A stretch of DNA of 6,627 nt from Polaromonas sp. (GTDB lineage: Bacteria; Pseudomonadota; Gammaproteobacteria; Burkholderiales; Burkholderiaceae_C), in the NCBI GenBank assembly GCA_013205645.1, contig JABMMH010000426.1, forward strand, positions 1 through 6,627, in the 5' to 3' direction. The position numbers and the translations under genes were made by a program. Shown here piece by piece: positions 1 to 5,394 of the stretch; positions within the stretch are counted from its first letter, which is position 1, and each line of letters starts with the position of its first letter. Under the pieces are notes generated by a model. The model saw only the letters and a program-made list of their open reading frames with translations, was not told the origin of the DNA and ran no database searches.

Positions 1-162
1 CTCGAATACGGCATGGTCGGCATCAACGTCGGCGTGATCGCCACCGAGCACGTGCCCTTCGGTGGGGTCAAGCAATCCGGCCTCGGCCGCGAAGGCTCCA
101 GCCACGGCATGGACGAGTACTTGGAAATGAAGTACCTCTGCTTGGGCGACATTCAGAAGTAA
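1..162 (+). CDS. NAD(P)-dependent aldehyde dehydrogenase, succinate-semialdehyde dehydrogenase (GabD)-like, C-terminal fragment
   Basis: The reading frame is open from base 1 and stops at TAA 160-162, leaving the last 53 residues of a gene whose start lies left of the window. The segment [15 protein letters not shown] followed by a YLEMKY stretch is the hallmark C-terminus of the aldehyde dehydrogenase superfamily. It closely matches the succinate/glutarate-semialdehyde dehydrogenase branch, which oxidises semialdehydes to dicarboxylates in the cytoplasm. This part forms the oligomerisation arm and the end of the catalytic domain. The catalytic Cys and Glu and the Rossmann motif lie outside the window, so the substrate cannot be settled. 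It converges on the lipoprotein gene, and the LysR and lipoprotein genes separate it from the rightward cluster. Nothing in the sequence ties it to that cluster, although semialdehyde oxidation would fit a catabolic locus. Confidence 0.9.
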   Translation, partial: LEYGMVGINVGVIATEHVPFGGVKQSGLGREGSSHGMDEYLEMKYLCLGDIQK

Positions 163-175
163 GTCGACACAACAA

Positions 176-206
176 CCACGAACAGATCTGCAGGGTCAGT
201 TCGTGG
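176..206. terminator. Possible bidirectional terminator hairpin between convergent genes
   Basis: CCACGAAC at 176-183 is the exact reverse complement of GTTCGTGG at 199-206, giving an 8-bp stem with a 15-nt loop, just after the aldehyde dehydrogenase stop codon. The right arm overlaps the final codons and the stop of the lipoprotein gene on the other strand. No clear T-run follows on the + strand, and only a T/G-rich stretch follows on the - strand. It is placed where a shared terminator would be expected, but the evidence is the inverted repeat alone. Confidence 0.3.
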
Positions 207-657
207 CCTTCCAGCTGCCATCCGCCTGCCGGCAAGCCGTGCCAGACACAGTCTCGTTTTTGCCCGCCACCACAGAGTGAACCGTGTACTCGCGGCACGG
301 TCCAGTACTGGCGTCATAGGTACGGGTGGGTGTCACGGTGTATTGATTGCGTGAGTCGGGATTGACCCAGCTGGTTGGAACGGAGGTGCAGACGTTTTCC
401 AGCGCATGCGCCGTTTTAAGCCTGTCCGTTTGGTCCATAGACCGGCCCACGTTGCCGCCCACGGTTGCGCCAATCATGGTGCCCACAATGGTGGCCACCG
501 TGCGTCCGCTGCCTTGCCCCACCTGCGAGCCGAGCACGCCGCCCAACTGGCAGCCAACGATCATGCCGCCCTGCTCCTGCTGACCTTGTTGGGTCGCGCA
601 ACCGGCCAAAGTCGCCGCCAACGCCGATAAAACTAAAATCTTATGAACGAATTTCAC
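196..657 (-). CDS. Glycine-zipper 2TM / 17-kDa surface antigen-type outer-membrane lipoprotein
   Basis: A GTG start at 657 gives a 153-aa protein. I chose it because AAGAGA lies 5 nt upstream (bases 663-668, - strand) and the product then begins with a standard lipoprotein signal: a KFVHK basic start, a hydrophobic core, and the lipobox LAGC with the lipidated Cys at residue 20. A longer frame opening with GTG at 690 has no Shine-Dalgarno and would put 11 extra residues before the signal. Residues 31-71 form a strict GxxxG ladder (Gly 31/35/39/43/47/51 and 59/63/67/71), the glycine-zipper 2TM domain that packs helices in membranes. The C-terminal half (about 85-153) has the TYDASTGPCREY and GTACRQADGSW elements of Rickettsia 17-kDa antigen-like proteins. 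Cys 90, 121 and 142 might form a disulfide in the periplasm. Its role is probably envelope structure. It is unlikely to belong to the catabolic cluster. It lies downstream of the LysR gene on the same strand after 131 nt. Confidence 0.85.
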   Translation of the reverse strand: MKFVHKILVLSALAATLAGCATQQGQQEQGGMIVGCQLGGVLGSQVGQGSGRTVATIVGTMIGATVGGNVGRSMDQTDRLKTAHALENVCTSVPTSWVNPDSRNQYTVTPTRTYDASTGPCREYTVHSVVAGKNETVSGTACRQADGSWKATN

Positions 658-788
658 GCCAATCTCTTGAAGGAAAAGTGTCGAAGCCACTGAAAATCTT
701 AGTGACTGACACGCCTCAGAAGTTGACGAACCTCAAACATCCGTCAGAGACTGGTTGCTGATGAGGGACTGAATGCTCAGCCGTTGGT

Positions 789-1697
789 TTAACCGTATGA
801 AAGCTCCCCAGCAACCTGAAACCTCTCCCGCAAAAACTCCAAAAACAGCCGCACGCGTCCTGGCATGTTGTGGCGGCTGGGGTAGACCGCGTAGACGTCC
901 AGACCGATCGGTTGAAAGGCCGGCAAAACTACATGCAGCGCCTTTTCTCTGATGTCACGCGCAACCATGTACTGCGGGTGCATCGAGATGCCATGGCCGA
1001 GCAAAGCGGCATGGCGCAAAGGCTCGCCAAAATTGGCACGCATGGAGCCGGTCACGCGAATCGATGCTTGTCCATCGGGGCCGGCGAACGTCCAGTAACT
1101 GGTCGGCGACTTCAAGGCATTGACCAAGCAGTCATGCTGCAGCAATTCGTCCAAAGACTGCGGCATGCCGCGTGCGGCCAGATAGGCTTCTGACGCCACC
1201 AGCAGTTGTGGCACGCTGCCCAATTTTTGGGCGACCAGGCTGGTGTCTTTCAGGGTCGGCGCAATGCGCAGCGATAAATCCAGACTTTCACCAGCGATGT
1301 CGAGCCGGCCATCGTCTAGGTGCATGGCGAATTTGATGTCAGGGTGCATGTCCGAAAACGCCGTGATCAAGGGCACCAAGTGCGCCGCACCAAACGATGG
1401 CGGCGTGCCGATACGGATCAAGCCTTTGGGCGCGCTCACCGCGCCGCGAACCCGAGACTCAACCTCTTCAAAGCGGTGCAACAAATCTGCGCCGTCTTCA
1501 AGCAGGAACAGGCCGGCCTCGGTCAGGCTGACGCTCTTGGTGGTGCGCGTCAGCAATTGCGCGCCCAAGCTGTCCTCAAGCCATTTGATGTGCTTGGTGA
1601 CGTTGCCCTTGGCCATACCAAGCCGCGCAGCCGCAGCGGTGAAACTCCGTCCGCGAGCCACTTCTGCAAAAATTTCGATGGCTCTGAGTCGGTCCAT
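789..1697 (-). CDS. LysR-family transcriptional regulator, CrgA/DmlR-like
   Basis: This 302-aa protein has the usual LysR-family length. Residues 1-60 are the winged helix-turn-helix: MDRLRAIEIFAEVA opening, SFTAAAARLGMAKGNVTKHI as the recognition region, then LGAQLLTRTTKSVSLTEAG. A linker helix follows (about 60-88), then a periplasmic-binding-protein-like effector domain (about 90-295) beginning GLIRIGTPPSFGAAHLVPL. The opening and domain style resemble the CrgA/DmlR-like group common in Burkholderiales. The ATG at 1697 is preceded by GAGGA (1701-1705 on the - strand, 3-nt spacer). It is transcribed divergently from the SnoaL-like gene across 127 bp, the classic arrangement in which a LysR protein represses itself and activates the neighbouring catabolic operon when its small-molecule ligand binds. 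The ligand is unknown. A substrate or intermediate of the rightward pathway is the natural guess. Confidence 0.95.
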   Translation of the reverse strand: MDRLRAIEIFAEVARGRSFTAAAARLGMAKGNVTKHIKWLEDSLGAQLLTRTTKSVSLTEAGLFLLEDGADLLHRFEEVESRVRGAVSAPKGLIRIGTPPSFGAAHLVPLITAFSDMHPDIKFAMHLDDGRLDIAGESLDLSLRIAPTLKDTSLVAQKLGSVPQLLVASEAYLAARGMPQSLDELLQHDCLVNALKSPTSYWTFAGPDGQASIRVTGSMRANFGEPLRHAALLGHGISMHPQYMVARDIREKALHVVLPAFQPIGLDVYAVYPSRHNMPGRVRLFLEFLRERFQVAGELSYG

Positions 1698-1735
1698 GTG
1701 TCCTCATTTCTTGTTTTTAACCCACGCCTTAACTG

Positions 1736-1749
1736 TTTCGAATTCGAGA
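1736..1749. promoter_or_regulatory. Candidate LysR binding site (T-N11-A with internal palindrome)
   Basis: TCGAATTCGA at 1738-1747 is a perfect 10-bp palindrome. T1737 and A1749 frame it as a T-N11-A motif, the minimal consensus of LysR-family boxes. With one bulged base the symmetry extends to GTT (1735-1737) and AAC (1749-1751). A second short palindrome, CCAA-T-TTGG at 1761-1769, begins 14 bp beyond the first one ends and lies nearer the rightward -10 candidate. The site is about 55 bp upstream of TATAAA 1802-1807 and about 38 bp from the regulator's start codon, so it could serve both autorepression and activation. The site is a prediction from symmetry and position only. Confidence 0.4.
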
Positions 1750-1813
1750 ACAATACTATTCCAATTTGGGGCTATGGTCGCGCCTAACTTGTCGCTAACA
1801 TTATAAAAACGAC

Positions 1814-1817
1814 GGAG
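1814..1817 (+). promoter_or_regulatory. Ribosome binding site supporting a TTG start
   Basis: GGAG lies 7 nt before the TTG at 1825, ideal spacing for the anti-Shine-Dalgarno. No ATG or GTG start in this frame lies near it, so it is the main reason for accepting the rare TTG initiation codon of the SnoaL-like gene. Confidence 0.7.
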
Positions 1818-1824
1818 ACACCCC

Positions 1825-2283
1825 TTGAGCCATTCCCCAAAATCGACACTGAGCGCCAGCACCCAACTGATTCACCAACTGTTCTATTATTTGGATCAAG
1901 CGGATTACCCGAAGTTGGCAGCACTGTTCACGCCGCAAGGCACATGGAAGCGTCAAGGCGAATTGCTGTCAGGTCATGCGCAAATTCTGAATGCTCTGTC
2001 AAAGCGCCCCACCACGCAGCGCATTCGTCACGTCATCAGCAACACATTTATATCTGCCACTGAACCAGCGTCGGCCACGCTCACTGCCTACATGACGGCT
2101 TACCGTTTCGACGACGGCAGTCATACTACGGGCGCCGTCACCATCAGTCGCCCTTTCCGTTTGTCCGTGGTCCACGCCAAGCTGGAAGTCACAGACGGCG
2201 ACTGGCGCGTGGCTGAACTAGACCTTGTCCCAGAGTTTGAATTTGCCGCAGACAGTGCGACCATGGCAGCGAGCAAGGCATGA
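1825..2283 (+). CDS. NTF2-like / SnoaL-like domain protein, 152 aa
   Basis: This is a single-domain protein of the length typical for the cystatin-like alpha+beta-barrel NTF2/SnoaL fold. Family features in order: an N-terminal helix with LIHQLFYYLDQADYPKLAALF (about 15-35), the strand GTWKRQGELLSGHAQI (39-54), RIRHVISN (67-73) resembling the conserved His-containing strand of SnoaL_4-type proteins, and a C-terminal strand DGDWRVAELDL (about 124-134). Relatives include polyketide cyclases, scytalone-dehydratase-like enzymes, ketosteroid isomerases and small subunits of ring-hydroxylating dioxygenases. Tyr22, Asp27 and His69 are plausible pocket residues, but the activity cannot be named. The start is TTG with GGAG 7 nt upstream. 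Its stop overlaps the next gene's start by 4 bp (ATGA), so translational coupling with the MAR-like reductase is likely. It is the first gene of the operon facing the LysR gene. A likely role is an isomerase, dehydratase or hydrolytic accessory step; this is inference. Confidence 0.8.
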   Translation: MSHSPKSTLSASTQLIHQLFYYLDQADYPKLAALFTPQGTWKRQGELLSGHAQILNALSKRPTTQRIRHVISNTFISATEPASATLTAYMTAYRFDDGSHTTGAVTISRPFRLSVVHAKLEVTDGDWRVAELDLVPEFEFAADSATMAASKA

Positions 2284-3458
2284 GTTCCGCCACCTCTACC
2301 AGTTTTTTACACCAAGCTCTGCGCACCCGGGTGATTGCCAAGCCGGGCGCAGTCGCTGAACTCGGCCGTGAACTGGCGCGCCTCGGCTGCAAGCGGCCGC
2401 TGCTGCTGTCAGGTCAGCGCACGGCGGCGGGCCAAGTCTGGGCCGAAGTTATAAGCGCCTTGGGTGAGCTGCCCTTTATGGCTGTGCAAGACATTGAGCC
2501 GCATTCCTCGCTGAAGACTGTTGAACGCGTGGCCCAGCTGGCACGCGAGCATGGTGCCGACGCGCTGGTGGCCGTCGGCGGCGGCAGTGTGTCTGACACG
2601 GCCAAGGCTGTTGCCTTGGTGCTGGCGGAAGGCGCGCCACTGGCACAACATGCCTCACGCTTTGTGCCACCAACCACGGTGCTGACGCCTGACTTGGTGA
2701 AGCCCAAGCTGCCGATTTTGTCGATCGCGATGACGGCTTCCGGCGCTGAGGCCACGCCCTCTTTAGGCATCCGCACACCCGAAGGCATCAAGCTGCTTTT
2801 TTGGGACGCGCAATTGGCCAGCCGCGTTATTTTTCTGGACCCCGTGGCGAACCTCGCCACCCCGGCGTCCGTCATGTTATCGACCGGCATGAACGGGCTG
2901 GCGCACTGCATTGAAGGCCTTTACTCCAAGGCCGGCTCGCCCATCACCTCCATCCTGGCGCTGGATGGCATCGTCAAATTCGACCAAGCCTTGCGGCAAG
3001 TCGCCGCCATGCCGCAAGACGTCAACGCACGCGCCAACTTGCTGCTAGCAGCGCACATCTCGGGCATGGTGCTAGCGAGCGCGCGCAGCTGCCTGCATCA
3101 CGCGCTCTGCCATGTGATGGGCGCCACCTTCGGGGTGGCGCATGGCGACGTCAACTCAGCCGTGTTGCCGCATGCGCTGCGCTTTAACGCAGCCACCGCC
3201 GCACGCGAACTCGCACCTGCCGCAGCAAAACTCGGCCTGCCCGGGCCAGCGGCCGAAGCTGGCGAACAACTGGCGAATTGGCTACACGAACTACAGCAAG
3301 CCATCGGCGTACCCAGCCGCTTGCGCGACCTCGGTGTCGCGCGCGAGCAACTTGCTGGCGTAGCCAAAAAAACTTTGCACGAGCGTGGACTGGCCTACAA
3401 CCCGCGCAGCGTCAACAACGCCGGCGAGCTCGAAGCCATCTTGTTGGCCGCCTGGTAA
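2280..3458 (+). CDS. Maleylacetate reductase-like, iron-containing alcohol dehydrogenase superfamily protein
   Basis: This 392-aa cytoplasmic oxidoreductase has an N-terminal nucleotide-binding domain (about 1-190) with VAVGGGSVSDTAKA at 97-110, the dinucleotide-phosphate loop of group III (Fe-type) alcohol dehydrogenases. A helical domain (about 191-392) carries STGMNGLAHCIEGLYS (201-216), HHALCHVMGA (273-282) and AHGD (287-290). Aligned by spacing with FucO, the metal-ligand positions are Asn205, His209, His274 and His288, so the usual first ligand Asp is Asn. An Asn in a GMN-type motif, and the GLYS style after it, recall maleylacetate reductases, which reduce maleylacetate to 3-oxoadipate with NAD(P)H in (chloro)aromatic and resorcinol breakdown. 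The protein is longer than typical maleylacetate reductases (about 350-360 aa), with extra sequence around 115-145, and its glycine loop is closer to general Fe-ADHs. The substrate may therefore differ. The start is coupled to the SnoaL-like stop (ATGA). A 45-nt gap follows before the dioxygenase gene. Confidence 0.85.
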   Translation: MSSATSTSFLHQALRTRVIAKPGAVAELGRELARLGCKRPLLLSGQRTAAGQVWAEVISALGELPFMAVQDIEPHSSLKTVERVAQLAREHGADALVAVGGGSVSDTAKAVALVLAEGAPLAQHASRFVPPTTVLTPDLVKPKLPILSIAMTASGAEATPSLGIRTPEGIKLLFWDAQLASRVIFLDPVANLATPASVMLSTGMNGLAHCIEGLYSKAGSPITSILALDGIVKFDQALRQVAAMPQDVNARANLLLAAHISGMVLASARSCLHHALCHVMGATFGVAHGDVNSAVLPHALRFNAATAARELAPAAAKLGLPGPAAEAGEQLANWLHELQQAIGVPSRLRDLGVAREQLAGVAKKTLHERGLAYNPRSVNNAGELEAILLAAW

Positions 3459-3503
3459 TTTTTTCACTTTTCACCCTCCCACCCACTTGATTGGAGAACT
3501 CAG

Positions 3504-4379
3504 ATGAACATCATTGAAAGCGGAAAAACCTTGGGCGCACGCGTCGAAGGTCTTGATTTGTCAGTCCCACTGACCGAAGCGCAGTTTGCGCAACTTGAGC
3601 AAGCCCTTGGAAAATATGGCGTCTTGAGCTATCCAAAGCAAACGCTCACCAGCCTTCAGCTGAAGCAATTTTCAGAACGCTTTGGCCAACTGGAAGTCAA
3701 TGTTGCCAATATGTACCAAGACGTTGGTTTGCCCGAGGTGATGATCTTGTCGAACAAAGTCGAAAACGGCAAACCGCTGGGCCTGAGCGATGCCGGACAA
3801 GACTGGCACACCGACATGTCCTACAGCAAGATGATTGCCTTCACCAACGTGCTGTACGGCATTGAGATTCCGCACCGCGACGGCGAGCCCCTGGGCAACA
3901 CCGAGTTCTGCAACATGCATGCCGCTTATGACGACTTGCCAGAGGCCCTCAAGACTCAATTGGATGGCATGAGCATCACGCACAACTTCGAAAAGTTTTG
4001 GGAAAAAATGCGCTTAGAAAAAGGCCAGCGTCCACCACTCACGGACGCCCAGCGCGCAGCCAAGCCGCCGGTGTCGCATCCGATCTTCATGACCCACCCG
4101 ATCACCGGCAACAAGGTGCTCTACGCCAATCCGGGTTATTCGATGCGCATCAACGAACTGCCGAAAGATGAGAGCGACGAGATTCTGGCGTTTTTGTTCA
4201 AACACCAATTGCAGACGAAATACCAGTACCAGCACCGCTGGAGCGTTGGCGACGTGCTGATGTGGGACAACATGGGCACGCTGCACAACGCCATACCCGA
4301 CTACCGGCCCGATGAACACCGCTACATCAAGCGCTGCCAAGTCATGGCCAATCGCTATTTTGAAAGTGCGAGCGCATGA
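3504..4379 (+). CDS. TauD/TfdA-family Fe(II)/2-oxoglutarate-dependent dioxygenase
   Basis: This 291-aa enzyme has the family's normal length. These enzymes couple 2-oxoglutarate decarboxylation to substrate hydroxylation, often releasing an aldehyde or ketone by C-S, C-O or C-N cleavage (taurine for TauD, 2,4-dichlorophenoxyacetate for TfdA). The Fe(II) facial triad is complete: His102 and Asp104 in QDWHTDMSY, and His261 in WDNMGTLHNAIPDY. Arg277 in IKRCQV occupies the place of the 2-oxoglutarate-binding Arg270 of TauD, one residue further from the distal His. The N-terminus GARVEGLDLSVPLT (11-24) is the usual family opening. The start is ATG with GGAG at 3493-3496 (7-nt spacer). The stop overlaps the FAH gene by 4 bp (ATGA), suggesting coupled expression and possibly consecutive reactions. 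The substrate is not readable from sequence, but the Bug receptor downstream suggests an organic acid. Family identity is certain; function is inferred. Confidence 0.93.
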   Translation: MNIIESGKTLGARVEGLDLSVPLTEAQFAQLEQALGKYGVLSYPKQTLTSLQLKQFSERFGQLEVNVANMYQDVGLPEVMILSNKVENGKPLGLSDAGQDWHTDMSYSKMIAFTNVLYGIEIPHRDGEPLGNTEFCNMHAAYDDLPEALKTQLDGMSITHNFEKFWEKMRLEKGQRPPLTDAQRAAKPPVSHPIFMTHPITGNKVLYANPGYSMRINELPKDESDEILAFLFKHQLQTKYQYQHRWSVGDVLMWDNMGTLHNAIPDYRPDEHRYIKRCQVMANRYFESASA

Positions 4380-5302
4380 AAGTCATCAGCTACCGCAAGG
4401 GCAACAGCCCGGTGATGACCGGTGTCGTCTTGGAGCAAGGCGTGCTGGACATCAGCGCATGGGCGGCGCAACTGACACTGTCCAGCGAGGCCGTGAGCCG
4501 CAATGCCGCAGCGGGCATAGATGCCCCGGCGGGCGGCATTTTGCGCTGGCTGCAATCTGGCAGCGGGGCCATCGCCGCGTTGAACGAACATGTCAGCGCC
4601 GCACTGCTCAAGCCTGACACTCAGTTTGAAAAACTCGACAGCCTGCAGTTGTATGCGCCGGTGCCGCGGCCCGGAAAAATCATCGGGGTCGGCCGCAATT
4701 ACGCCGACCACGCCAAGGAAACCGGCGTTGCGCCATTCGAGAATCCACGCATTATTTTCAAGGTGCCGTCGTCTATCGCGGCGCCGGGTGCAGCCGTGAC
4801 GCGGCCAGCCTCGGTCGCCAAGATGGACTTCGAAGTCGAGCTGGCTGTCGTCATCGGCGGCTATGGCAAAGACGTGCCCGAATCAGAAGCCTTGTCGCTG
4901 GTGGCGGGCTACACGGTTTTGAATGACCTGAGTGCACGCGAATTTCAGTTTGACATCGCGCAAGCGCAAACCACCTTCGCCAAAAGCATGGACGGCTTTG
5001 CGCCCATGGGACCGTGGATGGTGACGCGCGACGAGATTGCCGATCCGCAAAAGCTGGAAGTTTTTTGCTGGCTGAACGGCACACAAATGCAGCACGGCCA
5101 CACCGCCGACATGCTGTTCTCGGTGGCCACGCTGATTGCCTACGTGTCGCGCTTCATGACGCTTGAACCCGGCGACATCATTGGCACTGGAACACCCGCC
5201 GGCATCGGCGCATTTCGGCAACCGCCGGTGTATTTGCAGCCGGGCGATGAACTGCGCTTGGAAGTCAGCCAAGTCGGTGCTATGACGCACCGAATTGCCT
5301 GA
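4376..5302 (+). CDS. Fumarylacetoacetate hydrolase (FAH) superfamily protein
   Basis: This 308-aa cytoplasmic enzyme of the FAH / 2-hydroxyhepta-2,4-diene-1,7-dioate isomerase superfamily has a small N-terminal domain (about 1-95) and the FAH catalytic domain (about 100-305). Visible motifs are IIGVGRNYADHAKETG (102-117), MDFEVELAVVIG (150-161) with metal ligands Glu153 and Glu155, NDLSARE (183-189) with the third ligand Asp184, Lys203 in FAKSMDGFAPMGPW, and GDIIGTGTPAGIG (266-278). These are the Mg2+/Mn2+ site and active-site residues of acylpyruvate hydrolases, oxaloacetate decarboxylases and homoprotocatechuate-pathway hydratase/isomerases. Typical reactions are C-C hydrolysis or decarboxylation of 2-oxo or 1,3-dioxo acids, so a ketone, enol or 2-oxo acid produced by neighbouring enzymes is a likely substrate. 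The start is coupled to the dioxygenase by ATGA. A 92-nt AT-rich gap follows before the receptor gene. The exact reaction cannot be chosen between hydrolase, decarboxylase and isomerase. Confidence 0.92.
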   Translation: MKVISYRKGNSPVMTGVVLEQGVLDISAWAAQLTLSSEAVSRNAAAGIDAPAGGILRWLQSGSGAIAALNEHVSAALLKPDTQFEKLDSLQLYAPVPRPGKIIGVGRNYADHAKETGVAPFENPRIIFKVPSSIAAPGAAVTRPASVAKMDFEVELAVVIGGYGKDVPESEALSLVAGYTVLNDLSAREFQFDIAQAQTTFAKSMDGFAPMGPWMVTRDEIADPQKLEVFCWLNGTQMQHGHTADMLFSVATLIAYVSRFMTLEPGDIIGTGTPAGIGAFRQPPVYLQPGDELRLEVSQVGAMTHRIA

Positions 5303-5394
5303 AACGGCTTGCTTAAACAAAATTTTTGGTAACTTTCCAAGACAAAATTCACGACGACTATTTGGCTTTTCGACACCACTACAAAAGAGACAAC

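Larger units (their letters stand above)
1698..1824. promoter_or_regulatory. Divergent promoter/operator region between the LysR gene and the catabolic operon
   Basis: This 127-bp gap is visibly more AT-rich than the flanking genes. TATAAA at 1802-1807 (+) is a good -10 candidate for the rightward operon, but no TTGACA-like element sits 16-18 bp upstream, as would suit an activator-dependent LysR-controlled promoter. Transcription from it would begin close to the Shine-Dalgarno at 1814, so the leader would be very short. The overlapping ATTATA at 1800-1805 reads as a perfect TATAAT on the - strand and could serve the regulator gene, with a leader of about 90 nt. Again no good -35 is visible. 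The promoter assignments are inference. Confidence 0.5.

Noticed and set aside
658..690. N-terminal extension of the lipoprotein from GTG at 690
   Set aside because: No Shine-Dalgarno precedes it. The GTG at 657 has AAGAGA at 5 nt and gives a textbook lipoprotein signal.
691..788. Promoter for the lipoprotein gene (- strand TAAGAT at 696-701)
   Set aside because: It is only a 4/6 match to the -10 consensus, with no convincing -35 at 16-19 bp. It is too weak to list as a feature, though some promoter in this gap is plausible.
1243..1806. Open frame of 187 codons on the + strand opposite the LysR gene and running into the divergent promoter region
   Set aside because: Its sequence is a low-complexity Arg/Ser/Pro-rich shadow of the LysR coding strand, with no motif.
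2414..2911. Long open frame (165 codons) antisense to the MAR-like reductase gene
   Set aside because: Its translation has no recognisable family features, while the + strand encodes a complete Fe-ADH-type enzyme. Long antisense frames are expected in GC-rich coding DNA.
3435..3464. Terminator after the MAR-like gene (GCCA/TGGC stem, then T6 at 3459-3464)
   Set aside because: The stem is only 4 bp and is separated from the T-run by about 10 nt. The next gene follows in 45 nt with its own ribosome binding site, so operon read-through is more likely.
5326..5340. TTGG/CCAA stem-loop in the 92-nt gap before the Bug gene
   Set aside because: A 4-bp AT-rich stem occurs easily by chance, and there is no terminator or riboswitch-like structure around it.
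5326..5394. N-terminal extension of the Bug receptor from an upstream TTG
   Set aside because: It would place 23 hydrophilic residues before a clear Sec signal peptide. AAGAGA before the ATG at 5395 gives a better start.
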